DNA of 9,673 nt, from the NCBI GenBank assembly GCA_001780825.1, contig MFIX01000229.1, positions 388-10,060 on the forward strand. Reading direction: 5' to 3'. Below the pieces are notes generated by a model, which saw nothing but the letters and a program-made list of their open reading frames with translations, was not told the origin of the DNA and did no database searches. Made by a program: the position numbers and the translations under genes. Source of the stretch: Candidatus Glassbacteria bacterium RIFCSPLOWO2_12_FULL_58_11. GTDB lineage: Bacteria > Gemmatimonadota > Glassbacteria > GWA2-58-10. This document shows positions 6,996-9,673 of the stretch, piece after piece (within the stretch, counting starts at the first letter, position 1; each line of letters starts with the position of its first letter).

Positions 6996-7916
6996 TTAAA
7001 AATCCAGGCTCATTCCCACCCGGTGGGTGGTCCCGATCCCCGCGTGGCCGGCATCGATCTCGGCCGCATAGTCAAAGCGGAAAACCTCCCGCTGATACCC
7101 CAGGCCGAACGAAGGAGTGGTGCGGTCGAAACGCCGGGTCACTCCGCCGCGGATAAAGAATGTTTCCGGCAGGATTTCGTACTCAGCGCCGGCTCCGAAC
7201 GAGCCGTAATGGCCGCGCTCGAAATGCAGCTCGGCCGCCGCCAGCAGGCCCTCGACAATCAGGTAGCTCCCGCCCAGGTCGATCTCCATGGGCAGGCCAT
7301 CCGACAGGCCGCTGTCCCAGGAAAGGCGGCTCAGAGCGTTGCGCAGCACCACTCCGACTGTGCTGAACGGGTCCGGCTCGGCGTAGAGCGCCAGGTCCAG
7401 TCCCGCGCCCTTGCCGCCCGTATCCACGATATCCGTGCTGATAAAATAGCCTTTGACCGCCACTCCCGCGGACAGGTAATCCCCCAGCCGCTTACCCAGG
7501 GCATAGCAGACCGTGTTCTCCGCGTAGCCCAGCTCGCCGATTCCGCCCGGCCCCTCGACCGTGGTGCCCCGCCAGTTCCAGTAAATTCCGCTGGCCCCAT
7601 AGCCCTTGTCCGGCTGTACGTATTCCAGATAGACATTGCGCACCAGGCCCAGCGAGCTCAAATCGGCGTAGCTCAGGCCCGCGCTGCGTGTGTCGGCGTA
7701 GCCCAGCCAGGCCGGGTTATGATAGGCCGCCCCGGTCCTGCGCACGACCGCCGTGTAGGTCCCGCCCATCCCGGCGCCGCGTACCGACACCGGGAAGCTG
7801 GCGAAAGCGCCGGCGGTGACATCGGAGCCGCCCGCCGCCAGGTATCCCGGACAGGCCAGGAGTGCCAGCAGCAGGACCGGCTGGAACAGCGTTATTTTTC
7901 TCAAAAGGCAACCCAT
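6996..7916 (-). CDS. PorV/PorQ-like outer-membrane beta-barrel protein
   Basis: Predicted outer-membrane barrel of the PorV/PorQ (UPF0164-like) type; PorV-like proteins assist type IX secretion and surface attachment of cargo. From the ATG at 7916 the product is 306 residues. A signal peptide with basic RK and a leucine-rich core ends near YLAA-GG (residue 28). The family signature GAGMGGTYTAVVRRTGAAYHNPAWL is at about 47-71. Alternating aromatic/Gly beta-strands follow to a C-terminal Phe (SLDF), typical of barrels. Start choice is uncertain. The frame is open to an ATG at 7964, but the extra 16 codons are AT-rich, would give a 45-residue signal, and neither ATG has a clear ribosome site. 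A lipobox-like LLAC at Cys22 is noted but less likely to be used. It lies directly downstream of the Ig-repeat gene on the same strand, which fits a secretion/surface module. PorV itself, PorQ or a relative cannot be told apart by eye. Confidence 0.8.
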   Translation of the reverse strand: MGCLLRKITLFQPVLLLALLACPGYLAAGGSDVTAGAFASFPVSVRGAGMGGTYTAVVRRTGAAYHNPAWLGYADTRSAGLSYADLSSLGLVRNVYLEYVQPDKGYGASGIYWNWRGTTVEGPGGIGELGYAENTVCYALGKRLGDYLSAGVAVKGYFISTDIVDTGGKGAGLDLALYAEPDPFSTVGVVLRNALSRLSWDSGLSDGLPMEIDLGGSYLIVEGLLAAAELHFERGHYGSFGAGAEYEILPETFFIRGGVTRRFDRTTPSFGLGYQREVFRFDYAAEIDAGHAGIGTTHRVGMSLDF

Positions 7917-7986
7917 TGTACCATAAGGAATTAAAAATTGCAAATATTTTTTAAGGGTTTCCATAAATTATCACAACTTATTATAT

Positions 7987-7995
7987 ATTATAGCA
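7987..7995 (-). promoter_or_regulatory. Candidate extended -10 promoter for the barrel gene
   Basis: On the minus strand TGCTATAAT is a perfect extended -10 element (TGnTATAAT) in the 92-bp AT-rich space between the Ig-repeat gene stop and the ATG at 7916. Transcription would begin near 7980, before both candidate starts of the barrel gene. No good -35 hexamer is seen 17 nt upstream, as is allowed for extended -10 promoters. A second match, TTGCAA-N17-TACAAT, overlaps the 7916 ATG itself and would exclude it from the transcript, so I regard that one as chance in AT-rich DNA. Confidence 0.4.
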
Positions 7996-8008
7996 TTAGA
8001 GCCACTTA

Positions 8009-9673
8009 TCACCTTCGCGCCACTGCCAGGGTCTTGCGGATGCGCTCCGTGCTGCCGTCATCGAAAGTAACTTCCCAGTAATAGATGAACACGCCGTTGG
8101 TTACCAGGCTCCCTCCGTCGTTCTCCAGGAGCCATTCCGCGGTCACTGAGTTGCCCCCGCCCTCAATCCGGTTGGTGACATCCAGCTTGCGGATCAGGTC
8201 GCCGCGCAGGTTGAATATCCGCAGCATCGCCCGCTGGATGCGCTTGCCGCTCTGGCCGGAGAAGAAATTGATCCGCGCGCTGGTCCGCGCCGGAACCTCA
8301 TCGACAAAAGCCACCGAGCGGCCCGCCGCGCCGCCCGCGGCATTGACCAGGGGCACCCGGTAAACTGTTCGCAGGCCCGCGCGGTCGCGGATATCCAGGC
8401 GCAGACGGTGCAGACCGGCATTCTGCAGTTTGGCGAAACGGGCCTCCAGATGCGTGTTGTCGGACCAGACCCGGCTTGTCGGCTGGAGCTGGTTGCCGCG
8501 CGGGTCTTCGATCTCCACTATCGTGGAATCGTTATCGATTTCCGAAACCGCCGGATAGGCACCGTGGTCCGTGAATTGGACCAGCGCCCTGACATTGTCG
8601 GCCTCGAACAGGACTTCCACTGCTTCAGTGTCCGGCGGCACGTTGTCGAAGGTAAAGATGCCCCGCGCGATCGAGCGGGAACCGAGCTCGGGAATCGCCA
8701 GGTCCGCCCGCACCTCGTAGAGGCCGTCCGCGCTGCCATCCGTAGCCAGGGTGTCCGCCAGGTTGAGAAAGAGCGTATCCCCGGACAGGGCCGTAGTCCC
8801 CTGAAGGGACACGCCGAAGTGCAAGACCGTCAGAGAGCGGTCAGCGCCCGGGATCATCCGCTCGGCGGTTCCCTTGACCCGGGCGTAGAGCCGGGCCAGC
8901 GGCCCGGTGACCACCGAGCTGTCCGGCGGAAAAAGCTCCACCAGGCCGACTATGTTGAGCGGGAAACTGATCACGCTGTCCAGGGTATTGCCGGCCTGGT
9001 CGGTGATATTGAAGGTCAGGGAATAAATGCCGGAGGCGGTGGGTTTCCCGCCCTCGAAAATCAGCGTGAGCCGGCTGACCCCGTCGTGGCTCGTGCGAAC
9101 CGCCAGCGCCGCGCCTGAGGGATCGGCGGCGGCAGCCGCAGCGGACTGCAAGACAATACCCGCGCTGGCCCGGCCGGTCCGGGCGGGCAGGTCCTCGAAC
9201 CTGACCGTTACCGAGGAGGTGTCCGCTGCGTATTTCACCTCGGTGATCGCCGGCCGCCGGTTATCGTAGACAAAAGTGAAACTGGTATCGAGATCGCCGG
9301 TGACCGGCATCTTGTCCACAATATGCGCCAGCAGGATAAAGCGCCCGTCCTCCGAGCCGTCGTTGGACAGCAGTCTGCTGGCGGTGAATTTGAGTGTAGT
9401 CGGCGACTCTGAGGTCACGGTCCCGGCCACTTCCGAGGAATCCGGACTGAACAGCTTCAACAGGCTATTCCCGAAATCCAGGCCCGTGCCGCTGTTGTCC
9501 ACCAGAGTCAGCGTGACTGTCAGGGGCTGGGGGGGCTGGGGCAGCCCCGCCTCGTTCACCACCGCGCCGAAAGGCGCGGATACCTGGGTCACTGTGGGGC
9601 GGCTATTGACATTACCGATAACGAAACCGAGCTGCGTATAATCCCGGCTATTGCCCGCCTTGTCCGCGATAAT
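8009..9673 (-). CDS. Ig-repeat surface protein with FlgD-like/type A sorting-like C-terminal domain (5' end outside the window)
   Basis: The reading frame is open from the window edge to a TGA at 8009, giving 554 residues of C-terminal sequence; an internal GTG at 9592 is not the real start. Numbering from the edge, two kinds of beta-rich module alternate. Type A modules (about 24-141 and 244-347) contain DGSxDG (105-110, 312-317) and end in DNRRP or DNVPP. Type B modules (about 142-243 and 347-446) contain DPSG or DPRG and end in DQAGN (225-229) or DRAGL (430-434); a DKAGN at 4-8 ends an earlier one. The period is about 206 residues. The last roughly 95 residues match the FlgD-Ig/sorting-domain pattern: LRIFNLRGDLIRKLD, then EWLLENDGGSLVTNGVFIYYWEV, then RIRKTLAVARR. 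It is probably a secreted adhesin-like or structural protein; no enzyme domain is visible in this part. The barrel gene follows 92 nt downstream. Low-complexity spots are a six-Ala run and a PQPPQP linker. Confidence 0.85.
   Translation of the reverse strand: MIADKAGNSRDYTQLGFVIGNVNSRPTVTQVSAPFGAVVNEAGLPQPPQPLTVTLTLVDNSGTGLDFGNSLLKLFSPDSSEVAGTVTSESPTTLKFTASRLLSNDGSEDGRFILLAHIVDKMPVTGDLDTSFTFVYDNRRPAITEVKYAADTSSVTVRFEDLPARTGRASAGIVLQSAAAAAADPSGAALAVRTSHDGVSRLTLIFEGGKPTASGIYSLTFNITDQAGNTLDSVISFPLNIVGLVELFPPDSSVVTGPLARLYARVKGTAERMIPGADRSLTVLHFGVSLQGTTALSGDTLFLNLADTLATDGSADGLYEVRADLAIPELGSRSIARGIFTFDNVPPDTEAVEVLFEADNVRALVQFTDHGAYPAVSEIDNDSTIVEIEDPRGNQLQPTSRVWSDNTHLEARFAKLQNAGLHRLRLDIRDRAGLRTVYRVPLVNAAGGAAGRSVAFVDEVPARTSARINFFSGQSGKRIQRAMLRIFNLRGDLIRKLDVTNRIEGGGNSVTAEWLLENDGGSLVTNGVFIYYWEVTFDDGSTERIRKTLAVARR

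Noticed and set aside
7023..7934. Plus-strand ORF (303 codons) opposite the barrel gene
   Set aside because: The minus frame has a signal peptide, a PorV-like signature and a C-terminal Phe; the plus frame has none of these and no ribosome site.
8408..9118. Plus-strand ORF (236 codons) opposite the Ig-repeat gene
   Set aside because: It is antisense to an internally repetitive coding frame that runs through the window edge.
9118..9140. Short GCN-rich tract in the Ig-repeat gene, considered as a microsatellite
   Set aside because: It encodes a run of six alanines with mixed codons and stays in frame; it is more likely a low-complexity loop than an expanding repeat.

Overview
The window looks like chromosomal DNA from a GC-rich, diderm bacterium. 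The strongest hints of lineage are on the right. There, a PorV/PorQ-like outer-membrane barrel gene sits next to a large Ig-repeat surface protein ending in a FlgD-like/type A sorting-like domain. That pairing is typical of the FCB superphylum and its uncultured relatives (Latescibacterota, Glassbacteria, Zixibacteria, Gemmatimonadota and similar). The exact phylum cannot be fixed from sequence reading alone. Coding regions are clearly GC-rich, while some intergenic stretches (about 1300-1360, 5480-5515, 7917-8000) are AT-rich.

Layout. (1) 52-1272, minus: tyrosyl-tRNA synthetase. (2) 1491-3602, plus: class A penicillin-binding protein of the PBP1A type, divergent from tyrS across a 218-bp region. 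(3) 3713-5407, plus: a lipoprotein-like amidohydrolase of the D-aminoacylase family that lacks the usual HxH and Cys metal ligands. (4) 5529-6311, plus: an HpcH/HpaI-family class II aldolase, separated from (3) by a gap that carries a palindromic G/C-run repeat. (5) 6424-6825, minus: a small protein with two membrane segments. (6) 6996-7916, minus, with the frame open to 7964: a PorV/PorQ-like barrel. (7) 8009-9673, minus, 5' end outside the window: an Ig-repeat protein with a C-terminal sorting-like domain. The plus and minus blocks converge near 6312-6423, where a minus-strand intrinsic terminator reaches into the end of the aldolase gene. Gaps between genes are short; none exceeds 300 bp.

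How the genes may work together. tyrS and the PBP are housekeeping genes for translation and peptidoglycan synthesis. The amidohydrolase and aldolase could form a small catabolic pair, with extracytoplasmic amide cleavage followed by cytosolic retro-aldol cleavage of a 2-keto acid. This is inferred only from co-orientation and adjacency. The barrel and Ig-repeat genes plausibly belong to a type IX-like secretion or surface-display module. I see no CRISPR array, tRNA, rRNA, transposase, phage gene or recognised defence system. The best candidates for something poorly described are the metal-site-altered amidohydrolase and the alternating Ig-repeat protein.
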